Shown here in pieces: positions 1-8,916 of a DNA stretch of 37,650 bases. Numbering within the stretch: the stretch's first letter is position 1; each line of letters starts with the position of its first letter. The position numbers and the translations under genes were made by a program. The stretch is from Geobacteraceae bacterium (GTDB lineage Bacteria > Desulfobacterota > Desulfuromonadia > Geobacterales > Pseudopelobacteraceae). The notes under the pieces are model-generated. The model did no database searches and was not told the DNA's origin. It saw only the letters and a program-made list of their open reading frames with translations. The stretch covers positions 1-37,650 of the forward strand of contig JANXZX010000128.1 in the NCBI GenBank assembly GCA_025355325.1, written 5' to 3'.

Positions 1-685
1 ACATCTCGACAAAGTCAGAACCGGAAATCGAAAAGAAGGGGACGCCCGCCTCACCGGCAACAGCACGGGCCAAAAGCGTTTTACCGGTACCCGGAGGGCC
101 CACCAGCAGCACCCCTTTAGGAATTTTCCCGCCCAGCGCCGTAAACTTCTTCGGCTCTTTCAGAAAAGCGATGATCTCTTGCAGCTCTTCCTTTGCTTCT
201 TCAATACCGGCAACATCTTCAAAGGTGATCTTTCCCTGGGACTCGGTCAGCAGCTTGGCGCGGCTTTTGCCGAACGACATGGCCTTGCCGCCTCCCATCT
301 GCATCTGGCGCATGAAGAAAATCCAGACACCAACTAAAAGAATCAGCGGAAACCAGGATATAAAGATCGAAAACCAGGAGAATTTTTCCTCTTCAGGTTT
401 CGCATTGATCGTAACCTTCTTCTCCAACAGTTTTTTGGTCAAATCGGCGTCGGAATACGGTTTGTAGGTGTGGAACTCCTTACCGTCCTTACCGTCAAAT
501 TTCCCGGAAATATCGTTACCCTGAATAACAACAGCGGTAATTTTCCCGGCCTCGATCTGGGTCATAAAGTCGCTGAAATTAAGTTTTTCAGCAGTCGGTC
601 GCGGCTTATTGAACATGTTGAACAGCAGGATCATCATCAAGCTGATAACCAACCATAGTGAAAGGTTTTTGTAAAACTGGTTCAA
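1..685 (-). CDS. ftsH: ATP-dependent zinc metalloprotease FtsH, N-terminal part
   Basis: Membrane-anchored AAA+ protease that degrades misfolded membrane proteins and selected cytosolic regulators. About 228 residues are visible and the rest runs off the left edge of the window. I read a TTG start at 685 ([11 protein letters not shown]) preceded by a GGGGG ribosome binding site 7 bases upstream; no ATG gives a better N-terminus. Residues about 8-25 form the first membrane helix, followed by a periplasmic segment and a second helix at about 103-122 (ending FFMRQMQ). The AAA module begins with the conserved [14 protein letters not shown], and the Walker A motif GPPGTGKT is at residues 196-203 (window 77-100). 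Walker B, the SRH and the HEXXH zinc site lie outside the window. Assignment is firm; only the start codon is uncertain. Confidence 0.95.
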   Translation of the reverse strand, partial: MNQFYKNLSLWLVISLMMILLFNMFNKPRPTAEKLNFSDFMTQIEAGKITAVVIQGNDISGKFDGKDGKEFHTYKPYSDADLTKKLLEKKVTINAKPEEEKFSWFSIFISWFPLILLVGVWIFFMRQMQMGGGKAMSFGKSRAKLLTESQGKITFEDVAGIEEAKEELQEIIAFLKEPKKFTALGGKIPKGVLLVGPPGTGKTLLARAVAGEAGVPFFSISGSDFVEM

Positions 686-849
686 GGTAAACCCCCGTAT
701 AAAAGTGCGTGTCTGTGGCGTTAAAAATTTCGTAAAGCTAGCATACTGACGGGATATTGACAAGCTGAATTGCGGATTTTGGTCTGATTATTAAACGTCC
801 AAGTGTGGTTCGAGGATCATCTACAGTACGGTCGGTTTCATCTTCCGGA

Positions 850-1374
850 TCAATCAAGGTTAAGTTGAAGTTCACGAGTACAGTCAATTATTCTTTCACA
901 GACTTCCTCTTGAGTCAGCCCCGTACAGGCAATAGTTATGTCCGCATAATTCGTGTACAGCGCACACCGCTCATGAAACAGGTCGGTAAAACTCTGATCG
1001 GGCCTTTTTGCAAGACCTCGTGTGCGATAGTCATGAATCCTTAATTCCAGTGCCGGTAAATCAACATCAAGAAAGATCACAAGACCATCTGACTTGAGGT
1101 GTTTCATGGCACCGTCACTATAGACAGCACTTCCGCCAGTGGCAATGACGCAGTTTTTGACTGAAAGCCCGCACAAAACATCAGCCTCAATGTTTCGGAG
1201 AACCACATAACCGTCCGTATCAACGATATCCTGCAATGTCCGTCGCTGTGAAATCTGAATGAGCAGATCAGTATCCACAAAGTCACGTGCCGTCAGCTTC
1301 GACAGAATAACACCGACAGTGCTCTTACCAGCACCGGGCATTCCGATTAACACGATATTTGAATATGATTGCAT
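850..1374 (-). CDS. Shikimate kinase-like P-loop kinase
   Basis: Predicted cytoplasmic kinase of the shikimate kinase family, which phosphorylates shikimate with ATP in aromatic amino acid synthesis. From the ATG at 1374 the protein has 174 residues, the usual length. Walker A is GMPGAGKST (residues 11-19), followed by a DTD acid pair (FVDTDLLI), an arginine in YVVLRNIEAD, the ATGGSAVY segment and a lid-like RGLAKRPDQSF. The shikimate-binding GGG of classical AroK is GGS here, and the usual FR(R)xE is LRNIE. It may therefore be a second, diverged shikimate kinase or a kinase with another substrate. A GTG at 1410 would add 12 residues, but neither start has a clear ribosome binding site. It is not next to aroB. 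The family call is good, the substrate is not proven. Confidence 0.8.
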   Translation of the reverse strand: MQSYSNIVLIGMPGAGKSTVGVILSKLTARDFVDTDLLIQISQRRTLQDIVDTDGYVVLRNIEADVLCGLSVKNCVIATGGSAVYSDGAMKHLKSDGLVIFLDVDLPALELRIHDYRTRGLAKRPDQSFTDLFHERCALYTNYADITIACTGLTQEEVCERIIDCTRELQLNLD

Positions 1375-1531
1375 GGCTGAATTCAAGCGATACTCCCACA
1401 CTGCTGGCACAAATGTTTGTTTTACAGAAGGTTTACTGAGACAAAGGAAAGGTAAAGGAGTTGGACAGCTCCCATTTTCCAGAGAACTTGTAACCTAGGA
1501 AACAGACCTGCGCCCCCCCCTGCTACACCCA

Positions 1532-2144
1532 TCAAGTCATCGGTTGTCTGATAATAGTTTTCCATTTTTCCGGCGCCGTTCGCCTCGGGTCACTCAAATA
1601 TATTTCATGGTGCTTTCCAACCCTCTGACTCCCTTTACCTTCTATGAACATGTGTACTTTCTCAATTGTCGGCCCCTCCTCTGAGAACAGGCCGATATAT
1701 AATGTCTGTGCCGCCTTTCCCTCTTTGAAAGATTCAAACCTTACCAACGGCAAGGAAACTGGTTTCTTCTTCCGCGCCACCTCTTCCGTTGTCTCTGAAA
1801 CCATTTCCTTGGTAATGAACCCCGGCTGCATAATCATCACAGTCCATTTCCAGGCATCCTTGTTTCCTGAACCAAATGCTGACATGTCATCAGCCCACCA
1901 AAGTGCTTCCAACGGCATAACCTCCATAGTCAATCGCCATTTGTCCTTTTTTAACCATGAACTTCAAAGTGTAGGAAACCGGATAGAGGGCTTCAATGGC
2001 GTCCTTAAATGACTGCGATGTATTAGGGTCTCCCATGCCATCAACCATCAGGAAATTCATTTCCGGAACATCAACGCACTTTATTTCCTTTGCCGAAGGC
2101 TTATACAGGTGATTTAACGTTTTTATTACGTCCATCTTCTCCAT
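1532..2144 (-). pseudogene. GyrI-like small-molecule-binding protein, frameshifted
   Basis: Two overlapping reading frames together make one GyrI-like (SAM-binding-like superfamily) protein. The 5' frame starts at 2144 (MEKMDVIKTLNHLYKPSAKE) and reads through the conserved PEMNFLMVDGMGDPNTSQSF. The 3' frame carries VMPLEALWWADD, KDAWKWTVMIMQP, EEGPTIEKVH and KHHEIYLSDPRRTAPEKWKT and ends at 1532. The switch falls at window 1921-1930, where one extra base in TATGG (window 1924-1925) separates the two frames. Removing it gives a continuous protein of about 203 residues, the normal family length. Members bind hydrophobic small molecules and some act as drug-binding modules. This is either a recent single-base inactivation or a sequencing error; the high conservation on both sides favours a very recent event. 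Confidence 0.8.
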
Positions 2145-2235
2145 GAAGTCCCCCTCTGTCAGGCGGAAAAAATATAATTAAGTACTACTCTTGCGACGAC
2201 ACCTTAACGCAGCAACATCGCAATGTGCATCACCC

Positions 2236-3135
2236 CTATTTCCCCAGATAGCGGCTCTTCAGATTGTACCCGATCATCCAGTCTGCCTGCGACCGCTTCG
2301 GCAACAGGTTCTTCATCTCTACTGCCATTGCATCAACATCTTTTGATTTTTTCGACAGCTCAGTCGCTTTGGCATCGAACAGAATCAGATACTCCTTCAT
2401 CTCGCGCAGATCCTTTTTGCCGGAGAGCGGACCATGTCCCGGTATGATCCGTTCAATGTCCATGGCAAGCAGTGCGTCGATGGTTTTAGTCCAGCCGGTG
2501 ATGTTGCCGTCAGCCATAAAGGGGTGAAAATCCGTAAAAAGAACATCTCCGGCAAAAAGCAGTTTTTGGGAGGGGACCAGCACGACGATGCTTCCCTCGG
2601 TGTGGGAAGGCAGCACCCGGATCAGCTCCACCGTTATGTCACCAAGATCAATCTGCATCCGGTCGCTGAAGGTCAGTGCCGGGTAGACAATCTCCGTGCC
2701 GATCATGTCTTCTAACTTCAGGCCATAGTTGCCGATATTCTGCAGTGTGCCGGTACCGATGCGCTCAAGCATTGAACGGTCAGCCGTATGAGAGATCACG
2801 GTGGCACCCAGTTTGGCAAAGACGCAGTTGCCGAAGGCATGATCCAGATGGGTATGGGTGTTTACCACGTATTTGATCGGCTTGTTCGTCACTTTACGGA
2901 TATCGGCCAGAAAGCGTTCGCCCTCTTTAGCCGAGATAAGCGTGTCCACCACCAACACAGAGTCTCGACCGATAACGATTCCGGCGTTAGCAGCATAACT
3001 GTGGGCAGGAGATTCATCTTTTTCACCGACGTAGGAGTAGACGTTATCTGCAATTCTGGTCAAGCCCTGGGCAAAAACGTTTTGCGCGAAAAGCAGCGAA
3101 ACAACGATAAACAGCATCATAGACATTCTTTTCAT
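2236..3135 (-). CDS. Secreted MBL-fold metallo-hydrolase
   Basis: Metallo-beta-lactamase-fold hydrolase of 299 residues, probably periplasmic. The start at 3135 is chosen because GGAGGG lies just upstream and the protein then opens with a clean signal peptide (MKRMSMMLFIVVSLLFAQNVFA). Metal ligands are visible: HTHLDH at residues 94-99, the later His in PSHTEGS, the bridging Asp in LLFAGDVLFTD and the final His in IIPGHGP. The spacing is that of the broad subclass B / glyoxalase II-like group, and the substrate cannot be deduced. The C-terminal 50 residues are charged and helical. It stands alone between the GyrI-like gene (92 bp downstream) and a PilZ gene upstream. Hydrolase fold is certain; a role in antibiotic resistance should not be assumed. 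Confidence 0.85.
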   Translation of the reverse strand: MKRMSMMLFIVVSLLFAQNVFAQGLTRIADNVYSYVGEKDESPAHSYAANAGIVIGRDSVLVVDTLISAKEGERFLADIRKVTNKPIKYVVNTHTHLDHAFGNCVFAKLGATVISHTADRSMLERIGTGTLQNIGNYGLKLEDMIGTEIVYPALTFSDRMQIDLGDITVELIRVLPSHTEGSIVVLVPSQKLLFAGDVLFTDFHPFMADGNITGWTKTIDALLAMDIERIIPGHGPLSGKKDLREMKEYLILFDAKATELSKKSKDVDAMAVEMKNLLPKRSQADWMIGYNLKSRYLGK

Positions 3136-3274
3136 ATTGTTACCCTCCTGGTCGTTTGCAAAGTCCGAATGATACAACAGGAATTATGTTAGTGTAACGA
3201 TAAAATAGGGAGAGTTTCAATTATTCCCAAATCCGAAATTATTAACGTCAAAGCCGGGAATCGCGAACAATCAA

Positions 3275-3317
3275 AAGCGGAAAAGGGGTACCCGGCTTGA
3301 GTACCCCTTTTCCGCTT
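3275..3317 (-). terminator. Hairpin terminator behind the PilZ gene
   Basis: A perfect 17-bp stem (3275-3291 with 3301-3317) encloses a 9-base loop. Read on the minus strand it is followed by TTTTGATTG, a short U-tract, and it lies 37 bp after the stop of the PilZ gene at 3354. No T-run follows it on the plus strand. Confidence 0.7.
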
Positions 3318-3353
3318 CACGGCAGGAATAGATGTTTTGTATTTATTAATTAT

Positions 3354-3620
3354 TTAAAATTGAAACTGCAAACCGATTCTGGTTGAGTTACATCGTACAA
3401 TTTTACCGCTGAACTCACCGCAAATAAACTGAGGATCATTGTTGATGATCAGACTGCATTGGCCTCCCTGGGACAGATCTGGACGATTTCTGGCTGTCAG
3501 CTTGAGCCGCGCACCGGTGCGGGATAAATCCTCAATGACTCCCCGGTATTTTTTACCATTAAAATTCAAATGACATTTGTTTGAGCAGGTGATTCTCTCG
3601 TACCTTCTTTTCTCTGACAT
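3354..3620 (-). CDS. Small PilZ-domain protein
   Basis: Stand-alone PilZ domain of 88 residues, a predicted c-di-GMP receptor. Both ligand motifs are present: RRYER near the N-terminus (RxxxR) and DLSRTG (DxSxxG) about 40 residues later. The C-terminal strand pattern GKIVRCNSTRIGLQF is typical. The ATG at 3620 is preferred because GGAGA stands just upstream; a longer frame from 3716 would add 32 residues unlike the family. The gene is monocistronic, with a hairpin terminator behind it. It is one of three small PilZ genes in the window (the others start at 34822 and 35937), but it is about 31 kb away and less similar to them than they are to each other. Its output partner is not visible. Confidence 0.85.
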   Translation of the reverse strand: MSEKRRYERITCSNKCHLNFNGKKYRGVIEDLSRTGARLKLTARNRPDLSQGGQCSLIINNDPQFICGEFSGKIVRCNSTRIGLQFQF

Positions 3621-3928
3621 GTGTCTTCTCCTTTTTTTGAGTGATGGTAATGAGGCGCTTTCAACCGCTTTAAACACACCTAATGTGCTTGATAAACTTT
3701 TATTTATCTCATTCATTGCGATTAATCAAGCTTTTTTTTAATTAGCAGTTTATTTTTTACAATAACAAATTCACAACGTTTTCCGGTTATATGTCATTTA
3801 GTGATTTAGAACCTGCACGTAGCGGTTGAAATTATTCTTTTCTCGGGATACTCTTGGCGCACACTGTCGCTCGTAAGTCATCAGACATATGTAACCGTAA
3901 CTCATTGAACCTAAAATCGGCAGTTCAT

Positions 3929-4065
3929 GAACCACAGAGCAACTGAGCAACAGAGGAATAAAACAGTTACATCAACAACAGGCATAACCAAAATGGTGAG
4001 TTATCATTTCTGGTTTTAACCTGAATTCTTCTTTTTTGCTCAGTTGCTCAGTTGCTCTGTGTTTC
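3929..4065. repeat. Long inverted repeat with unpaired centre
   Basis: The 19-bp arm CACAGAGCAACTGAGCAAC (3933-3951) is repeated as an exact reverse complement at 4043-4061. Pairing continues imperfectly inward for about 15 more bases, leaving a loop of about 60 bases. It fills most of the 528-bp gap between the PilZ and LysM genes and carries no open frame. Arms built from CACAGAG/CTGAGCAAC units look like dispersed intergenic repeats, but no second copy occurs in this window. The rest of the gap (3621-3928) is AT-rich and must hold the divergent promoters; I see no confident boxes. Confidence 0.7.
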
Positions 4066-4148
4066 AAATGCTTTGTTTAGGTTGAATGGCTTTGAATAAC
4101 ATGAAAACGGCAGGGATTTCCGACGAGGGTGATCAAGGAGCAGGGGCA

Positions 4149-5051
4149 ATGACATTATTGGGAAAAACAGCGGGGTTCATCCTTACGGCGGTTATATCAT
4201 TTCCCGGAGTAGTTGCTGCCGCACAGAATGACTTTGAAATTGACCTTACGGAGCTTCGAAGTATTACTCAACCCAAACCCGCAAAACAGCCGCTCCACAA
4301 ACGTGAAAGCCTGACTTCGGCACCGGAGACCGGCAACCCCGTTTCATCAGGGCAGGAAAGCATCTATGTGGTTCAGCCTGGAGAGCACCTGTTTAAAATC
4401 CTCATGCAGCGTTACGGCCTGTCCGACCCGGCCGCCGAGCGTCTGATTCCCGAAGTGATGCGCCTGAACAACATTTCCTCTCCAAAAGGGCTCAAAGTCG
4501 GGCAGCGCCTGCGCATTCCGCTGACTCCAAGGGAAGGAAAAAGTCCGGATTCAACTCGTGCCGTTACTTCAAAGACAGGACAGAAGCCAGGCGCAAAGAC
4601 ACTAACCACGATATCGGTTCCCCCACAGCGGTCAACGCCCCCTGACGAAATAGGCACCATCAGTATTGTCGAGGCACCATTGTGTGAACTCGCCCGCACT
4701 ATACCTAAAAAACTGGGACTGCTGACACCGTCCCGTATCGAGGGAAAGGGTATTTTCCGGGCCGAAAATTCCGACCGGAGCGTCACTGTCGCATGCGGAC
4801 TTTCCCGTGCAGAACAGTATTCCTATAATCGCGTGGTGACCCTTGGCCACGGGAAGTTCCTTGCCCTTGAAGGCAACGAATCAATTGATCGCATGGTGGA
4901 ACAACTGGCACACAGTCTGAATCTGGCGTATCAAAAGCATGATCCCGAGAAAAACACCCTGCCGCTGACCTATACATTCGCTCCCTTCGGCAACTGGCCG
5001 CGAGAGGTGCAGATGTCCATTCTTCCCGCCCTGAATTCCCCCAAAAAATAA
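4149..5051 (+). CDS. Secreted LysM-domain protein
   Basis: Exported peptidoglycan-associated protein of 300 residues. The ATG at 4149 is chosen over 4086 because AAGGAG precedes it and it opens directly into a signal peptide (MTLLGKTAGFILTAVISFPG, cleavage near VAAAQ). After a basic, proline-rich linker, one LysM module begins at YVVQPGEHLFKILMQRYG and ends GLKVGQRLRIP. A serine/threonine/proline linker leads to a C-terminal region (from about residue 185) that I do not recognise. LysM modules bind N-acetylglucosamine-containing glycans, so a cell-wall role is likely. No catalytic domain is evident. The gene is convergent with tilS (16 bp between stops) and is alone on its strand. Confidence 0.8.
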   Translation: MTLLGKTAGFILTAVISFPGVVAAAQNDFEIDLTELRSITQPKPAKQPLHKRESLTSAPETGNPVSSGQESIYVVQPGEHLFKILMQRYGLSDPAAERLIPEVMRLNNISSPKGLKVGQRLRIPLTPREGKSPDSTRAVTSKTGQKPGAKTLTTISVPPQRSTPPDEIGTISIVEAPLCELARTIPKKLGLLTPSRIEGKGIFRAENSDRSVTVACGLSRAEQYSYNRVVTLGHGKFLALEGNESIDRMVEQLAHSLNLAYQKHDPEKNTLPLTYTFAPFGNWPREVQMSILPALNSPKK

Positions 5052-5066
5052 GTTTTACCGCAGGGC

Positions 5067-6464
5067 TCAGCCCCTGTTCCACGCAACCCGAATCATAAGT
5101 GCAGACGGAGTATCAATTCTGGTCCGCTCTGATGCGCACACACCGGGAATCCAGATCAGATCATCGCCGCACCAGAGCAGCGGAATCTGCTTCCGCTCAG
5201 AGATTGGAATCTTCCGGTCTATGAATATATCTTTAATTTTTTTTCTGCCACTCATGCCGAACGGCGTCATGCGGTCGCCGGGACGGAAGGTGCGAACCAG
5301 CCAGGGAAACGGAGCCTTGGTCCGGTCGATATACATGGTGCCGGATTCGGGAGGAAAAGCAGCCTTATCAGTGAGCTCAACAGTCAGAGAACCGCCGGAC
5401 GGAATCTGATAACAACCCGGCCCCGGAATCAGCAGTTCATAATCGGTGTCACGCCCTGCCCTCTTTCCGAGCCTCCATATCAGATGATCATATTCTCTCA
5501 CAGGCGTAACTTCGTGCGGAAGTGTCACCATAGAATTGGGACGGTCGGAAATAATCATGTCGCAGATTGCATCTATATGGCTCAGACTGACGCTTTCCAG
5601 TGTACCGGCGACCTGCATGAAGAGGTAACGCAAAACCCTGCGGAGCAAGGGTGTGCTGAGAGAGCGAAGCTTCGCTATATCGCAGACGAGTTCCCCATCC
5701 CCGTCTCCCGCCAGGTGTACGTCGGCAACCGCCTGTTCCGTTAATTCGCACAGCAGAACTTCATCACCACTGATAATAGATGCTGTAGCACCCAGGCATG
5801 ATCGGATAGCCGGGTTGTACGTTTCCAGGAGCGGCAGCAGCTCATGGCGAACGCGATTGCGCAGATACACGGTATCGCTGTTGCTGGCATCCTCACGCCA
5901 GACTATTCCCTGTCCGCGAAGGTACGCTTCGATTTCTAAGCGTGATATTTCCAGCAGCGGACGAACATACCCCCTGGCATTACGGTACGCCATTCCCGAC
6001 AAACCGGTCATGCCGGAACCGCGCAGGAGGCGCATCAAAACCGTTTCGGCCTGATCGTCGGCATGATGAGCAAGCACAACCGCGGTCGCTCCGTATGCGG
6101 ATCTGATTTCATCGAAAAACGCGATTCTGGCCCGTCGTCCGGCATCTTCAAGATTAAGGCGGTCCGTCGAAGCCAGATCCTTGACATCAATGCGGCGCAC
6201 TTCAAATGGCACGGCGTAGCGTGCAGCCAGGCCCCGACAGAATTCTTCATCGGCATAAGATTCGGCGCCGCGCAGGCGGTGGTTCAGATGGGCGACGACC
6301 AGACGGAGGTTGTAGCCGGGAAGACGGGAGAGCAGGTCAAGCAGCGCAGTCGAGTCTGCACCGCCGGAAAGCGCGACAACCAGTGTGTCGCCCGGCTTGA
6401 AGAGATTCTCATGGCGGATTGCCCGTTCAACGCGGGAAACGAGTGTGGTTTCTGAGGAGTTCAT
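5067..6464 (-). CDS. tilS: tRNA(Ile)-lysidine synthetase TilS
   Basis: ATP-dependent enzyme that converts C34 of the CAU-anticodon isoleucine tRNA to lysidine, switching the codon read from AUG to AUA; essential in most bacteria. The N-terminal PP-loop is VVALSGGADSTALLDLL (SGGADS at about residues 33-38), followed by VAHLNHRLRG, VLAHHADDQAETVLMRLLRGSG and WREDASN, all signatures of the family. The C-terminal substrate-binding domain (FRPGDRMTPFGMSGRKKIKDIFID) is complete. From the ATG at 6464 it has 465 residues, the long form with the C-terminal domain. A TTG at 6512 would overlap the holin-like gene by 17 bases and add 16 residues; neither start has a strong ribosome binding site. It is the last gene of the glgP-led run. 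Confidence 0.95.
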   Translation of the reverse strand: MNSSETTLVSRVERAIRHENLFKPGDTLVVALSGGADSTALLDLLSRLPGYNLRLVVAHLNHRLRGAESYADEEFCRGLAARYAVPFEVRRIDVKDLASTDRLNLEDAGRRARIAFFDEIRSAYGATAVVLAHHADDQAETVLMRLLRGSGMTGLSGMAYRNARGYVRPLLEISRLEIEAYLRGQGIVWREDASNSDTVYLRNRVRHELLPLLETYNPAIRSCLGATASIISGDEVLLCELTEQAVADVHLAGDGDGELVCDIAKLRSLSTPLLRRVLRYLFMQVAGTLESVSLSHIDAICDMIISDRPNSMVTLPHEVTPVREYDHLIWRLGKRAGRDTDYELLIPGPGCYQIPSGGSLTVELTDKAAFPPESGTMYIDRTKAPFPWLVRTFRPGDRMTPFGMSGRKKIKDIFIDRKIPISERKQIPLLWCGDDLIWIPGVCASERTRIDTPSALMIRVAWNRG

Positions 6465-6495
6465 CTGGGCAAACGAAGTTGCGCGGCTGATTGAT

Positions 6496-6843
6496 TCACC
6501 GCTTTGTGCCAAACACCATGTTCAGGATAAAGCTGAACAGGCTGTAGAGTAGTGCAGCGACGACGGCAGAGCCGAAACCGGCAACATGGAATCCCGGCAC
6601 CAGTTGCGCGGCCAGATAGAAGATCAGACCATTGATCACAAAGGTGAACAGACCAAGCGTCATCACCGTAACCGGCAAGGTCAGCAGGAGAATTATGGGC
6701 CTCAGAAAAGCATTCAACAGACCGATGACCAGCGTCGCCAGCAACAGTTCCTGAAAACGGTCGATCTGAACGCCCTGGATCAGCTTCATAACAAAAAAAA
6801 GGGCAAAGGAATTAAGCGCCCATTTGAGTACAAGTCGTGTCAT
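6496..6843 (-). CDS. Phage holin family IV-type small membrane protein
   Basis: Protein of 115 residues with about four hydrophobic segments (LKWALNSFALFFVMKLI, LLLATLVIGLLNAFLRPIILL, TVMTLGLFTFVINGLIFYLAA and VVAALLYSLFSFILNMV). The LNAFLRPIILLLTLPVTVMTLGLF core is diagnostic of the widespread 4-TM 'phage holin family' (DUF/Pfam superfamily IV holin), which is chromosomal in most bacteria and not evidence of a prophage. Its function is unknown. The ATG at 6843 follows the corA stop by 8 bp and a GGGAC ribosome binding site, so the two are co-transcribed. It ends 31 bp before tilS. Confidence 0.85.
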   Translation of the reverse strand: MTRLVLKWALNSFALFFVMKLIQGVQIDRFQELLLATLVIGLLNAFLRPIILLLTLPVTVMTLGLFTFVINGLIFYLAAQLVPGFHVAGFGSAVVAALLYSLFSFILNMVFGTKR

Positions 6844-6851
6844 TTAAGTCC

Positions 6852-7925
6852 CTACAGCCAGTGTTTTTTTCTGAAAAATGCCACCATCAACAGCGACAGG
6901 GTTATCATCAAACCCCAGAGGAGAAAATATCCGTTCTGCCATTCCAGTTCCGGAAAATGTTTGAAGTTCATGCCGTACACCCCGACAAGAAACGTTAACG
7001 GCATGAAAATAGTGCCGATTACGGTCAGAAACTTCATCACCTCATTGGTGCGGTTGCTGATGCTGGAAAGGTAAAGGTCAAGCATGCCGGAGAGCAGATC
7101 ACGGTAGGTCTCGACCGTATCAATCACCTGCACCGTGTGATCGTACACATCACGGAAATAAAGCCGGGTTGCGTCATGGAGCAAAGGACTGTCGCCCCTC
7201 TCAAGAAACGAGATCGCTTCACGCACCGGCCAGACTGTCTTGCGCAGAAAGATGATTTCCTTTTTCAAATCGATGAGCAGATGAAGAGACTTCTGATCAG
7301 GTGTAAGCGTCAACTCCTCTTCAACATCGACCATTCGCTCGCCGAATCCTTCAAGCACCGAGAAATACCCGTCAACAATTGCATCGATCAGGGCATAGGC
7401 AAGATAATCGGCCCCCATGCCGCGAATTTTCCCCTTGCCGCTCCTGATACGTTCACGAACCGGGTCGAACGAATCACCCTTGATCCCTTCCTGAAACGTG
7501 AACAGATAGTCCGCCCCGAGAATGATACTGAGTTGTTCCGAACTGAAGTCTCCCCCCTCCGTCGGTCGCAGCATCCTCAGTACAATGAACAGATAATCGC
7601 CGTAATCCTCAATTTTCGGACGTTGTACGGTGTTGACGATATCTTCCATAACCAGTGGATGAAACGCATGTTTTTCGCCAAGGGTGCGGATCAATTCAAC
7701 ATCATGCACCCCTTCGATATTAACCCACACGACCCCGCCTTCGCAGGGATTATCCAGATACTCATCAATCTGTTCGAAGTGCCGCTCCTCGACTCCACCC
7801 GGTGCATAACCGATCACCGAAATCCGGGCTGCCATGCCCGAAGATTCCCCGATATGCACCAGCGAACCGGGCGGAAGGCCGCTCTTTACCGAGCGCTTCT
7901 TATGAAACCGTGAAGTTGCGCGCAT
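6852..7925 (-). CDS. corA: Magnesium/cobalt transporter CorA
   Basis: Inner-membrane pentameric Mg2+ (Co2+, Ni2+) channel of 357 residues. The large N-terminal cytoplasmic domain carries GVVWVNIEGVHD and the conserved HPLVMEDIVNTVQRPKIEDY. The long stalk helix follows (DQKSLHLLIDLKKEIIFLRKTVWP). Two membrane helices occupy the last 60 residues with the selectivity motif GMN in VGVYGMNFKHFPELEW between them, and the tail is basic (RKKHWL), as expected. The ATG at 7925 shares one base with the pfkA stop (TAATG), implying translational coupling. Assignment is firm. Confidence 0.96.
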   Translation of the reverse strand: MRATSRFHKKRSVKSGLPPGSLVHIGESSGMAARISVIGYAPGGVEERHFEQIDEYLDNPCEGGVVWVNIEGVHDVELIRTLGEKHAFHPLVMEDIVNTVQRPKIEDYGDYLFIVLRMLRPTEGGDFSSEQLSIILGADYLFTFQEGIKGDSFDPVRERIRSGKGKIRGMGADYLAYALIDAIVDGYFSVLEGFGERMVDVEEELTLTPDQKSLHLLIDLKKEIIFLRKTVWPVREAISFLERGDSPLLHDATRLYFRDVYDHTVQVIDTVETYRDLLSGMLDLYLSSISNRTNEVMKFLTVIGTIFMPLTFLVGVYGMNFKHFPELEWQNGYFLLWGLMITLSLLMVAFFRKKHWL

Positions 7926-8887
7926 TATATTCCAAGGACCTCCGACATATGCAGCAGGTCTTCATTTAACTTCTTCTGCCCGCCATTAATGACCATTTCC
8001 AGCAACGTCGTAGTGAGTGAATTGGCCGACAAGCCTACCATGACACCTTTGGTGCCGGAAAGCAGAAGCTCTACCGATCTCATACCAAAGCGGCTTCCGA
8101 GCAGACGGTCGAAGACCGATGGCGCCCCACCACGCTGATAGTGCCCCAGCACAGTTACCCGTGTTTCAAAGCCGATAGCATTTTTGATGCCGTCGGCAAC
8201 TTCCTGTGCATGTCCCGCACCCTCAGCCATAATGATCAAAGCGTTCGTCCTCCCTTCATCGTACCGCTGCCGCAGATGGTGACACATTTCACCCAGATCG
8301 AGTTCAACTTCCGGAACAATGGCAAACTCGGCGCCGGTCGCGATGGCTGCGGTCGAAGCCAGATAACCGGAGTTACGGCCCATAACTTCAACGATAAAAG
8401 CCCGGTCATGAGAACTGGCCGTATCTTTGATGCAGTCAACCGCATAAATAATGTTGTTGAGCGCAGTATCCACACCAAGCGCCATATCGGTATAGGCAAT
8501 ATCATTGTCAATACTGGCCGGGATACCGATCACCGGAAAACCCATTTTCTCCAGCGCCAACGCACCGCTTAAAGAACCGTCACCGCCGATCACGATCAAC
8601 CCTTCCACTTTCGCTTCGAGCAGATTGCTCAAAGCCTTTTTACGCCCCTCTTCAGTGCGGAATTCTGCCGAACGGGCCGATTGCAGAAAGGTTCCGCCGC
8701 GCTGCAGTGTCCCGGATACCGCCTGAGAATTGAGAATGATAAAATCGTTTTTGAGGAGGCCTGCAAACCCCTTGCGGTAGCCGATCATTTCGATGTCGTT
8801 GGCAATGGCGGTCCGAGCTGCCGCCCGGATCGTGGCATTCATGCCGGAACAGTCGCCACCGCTGGTTAAAATAGCAAGTCGTCTCAA
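7925..8887 (-). CDS. pfkA: 6-phosphofructokinase
   Basis: ATP-dependent phosphofructokinase that commits fructose 6-phosphate to glycolysis. The best start is TTG at 8887: GGAGG lies 7 bases upstream, and the resulting 320 residues match the classical bacterial length. An ATG at 8920 overlaps the previous stop but lacks a ribosome binding site. Motifs are in order: TSGGDCSGMNA at the N-terminus, GYRKGFAGLL, IGGDGSLSGA, PASIDNDIAYTD (PGTIDND in most PFKs, with catalytic Asp kept), EVMGRNSGYLA and GHYQRGGAPSVFDR. The GGDGS pattern indicates ATP rather than pyrophosphate as donor. It sits in the same run as glgP, so glycogen-derived hexose phosphate can feed straight into it. Confidence 0.95.
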   Translation of the reverse strand: MRRLAILTSGGDCSGMNATIRAAARTAIANDIEMIGYRKGFAGLLKNDFIILNSQAVSGTLQRGGTFLQSARSAEFRTEEGRKKALSNLLEAKVEGLIVIGGDGSLSGALALEKMGFPVIGIPASIDNDIAYTDMALGVDTALNNIIYAVDCIKDTASSHDRAFIVEVMGRNSGYLASTAAIATGAEFAIVPEVELDLGEMCHHLRQRYDEGRTNALIIMAEGAGHAQEVADGIKNAIGFETRVTVLGHYQRGGAPSVFDRLLGSRFGMRSVELLLSGTKGVMVGLSANSLTTTLLEMVINGGQKKLNEDLLHMSEVLGI

Positions 8888-8916
8888 GGTTGAGCCTCCA
8901 TATTTTCGATGAAATT

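Noticed and set aside
763-778. Shared 15-mer ACAAGCTGAATTGCG at about 764 and 35189
   Set aside because: A single 15-base match in 37 kb is near chance expectation and the flanks do not extend it.
6496-6843. 'Holin' as a sign of a prophage
   Set aside because: No other phage gene is nearby; this 4-TM family is widespread as a chromosomal gene.
6586-7074. 162-codon plus-strand frame across the holin-like gene and corA end
   Set aside because: It runs opposite to two clear membrane-protein genes and its translation is low-complexity Gln/Arg-rich; not a gene.
7137-7913. Long open frame of 258 codons antisense to corA
   Set aside because: It lies wholly within the conserved corA gene, lacks a ribosome binding site and has no recognisable protein features; it is a by-product of corA codon usage.
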